From NCBI GenBank assembly GCA_013361075.1, contig JABWAJ010000300.1, forward strand, positions 1-6,994: 6,994 nucleotides of DNA. Direction: 5' to 3'. Below the pieces are notes generated by a model. The model saw nothing but the letters and a program-made list of their open reading frames with translations. It searched no databases and was not told the DNA's origin. The position numbers and the translations under genes are program-made. This stretch comes from Saprospiraceae bacterium. GTDB taxonomy: Bacteria; Bacteroidota; Bacteroidia; Chitinophagales; Saprospiraceae. Of the stretch, positions 6,993-6,994 are shown piece after piece (position 1 is the first letter of the stretch; the number at the start of each line of letters is the position of its first letter).

Positions 6993-6994
6993 GG

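Noticed and set aside
1..6994. Search for CRISPR arrays, insertion sequences, tRNAs, toxin-antitoxin or defence genes
   Set aside because: No direct repeats with spacers, no terminal inverted repeats, no transposase or nuclease motifs and no cloverleaf-like sequence were seen on either strand.

Overview
The window looks like chromosomal DNA of a bacterium in the phylum Bacteroidota, most likely of the Saprospiraceae/Lewinellaceae type. The evidence is two large secreted proteins ending in type IX secretion (T9SS) type A sorting domains, receptor-L-like leucine-rich repeats joined to a DUF7619-type module, start codons without a strong Shine-Dalgarno sequence, and one candidate promoter close to the Bacteroidota -33/-7 consensus. 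The exact genus cannot be read from the sequence.

Layout: (1) Bases 3-2117 (+) hold the 3' part of a gene for a modular surface or secreted protein: leucine-rich repeats, a CNA_B-like domain, a DUF11-like domain, a DUF7619-like domain and a T9SS tail. Its start lies beyond the left edge. (2) After a 149-base gap with a candidate promoter, bases 2267-4852 (+) encode a complete second T9SS cargo protein: signal peptide, parallel beta-solenoid, a conserved 'DGP..K.G..PF.FPVG' module, two FN3 domains and a T9SS tail. (3) Bases 4894-6176 (+) hold two housekeeping genes joined by an ATGA overlap: a type I methionine aminopeptidase of the B. subtilis MapB/YflG style and a GntK-type gluconokinase. 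(4) A GC-rich hairpin at 6181-6210 separates these from a convergent gene. (5) Bases 6230-6709 (-) encode a small membrane-anchored protein of unknown function with a possible PH-like domain. (6) The right end (6710-6994) has no securely supported gene; it may hold the last 31 codons of a minus-strand gene that enters from beyond the right edge.

How the genes relate: the two T9SS proteins are probably exported by the Sec pathway, then passed through the T9SS and attached to the cell surface or released. They share a sorting signal, not a fold, and no dedicated partner is next to them. The aminopeptidase acts on new proteins in the cytoplasm and the gluconokinase on gluconate; their link is one of expression, not of an obvious shared pathway. 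I found no CRISPR array, transposase, integrase, tRNA, rRNA, toxin-antitoxin pair or recognisable defence system. The window is mostly ordinary, and the more interesting points are protein architecture and gene coupling.
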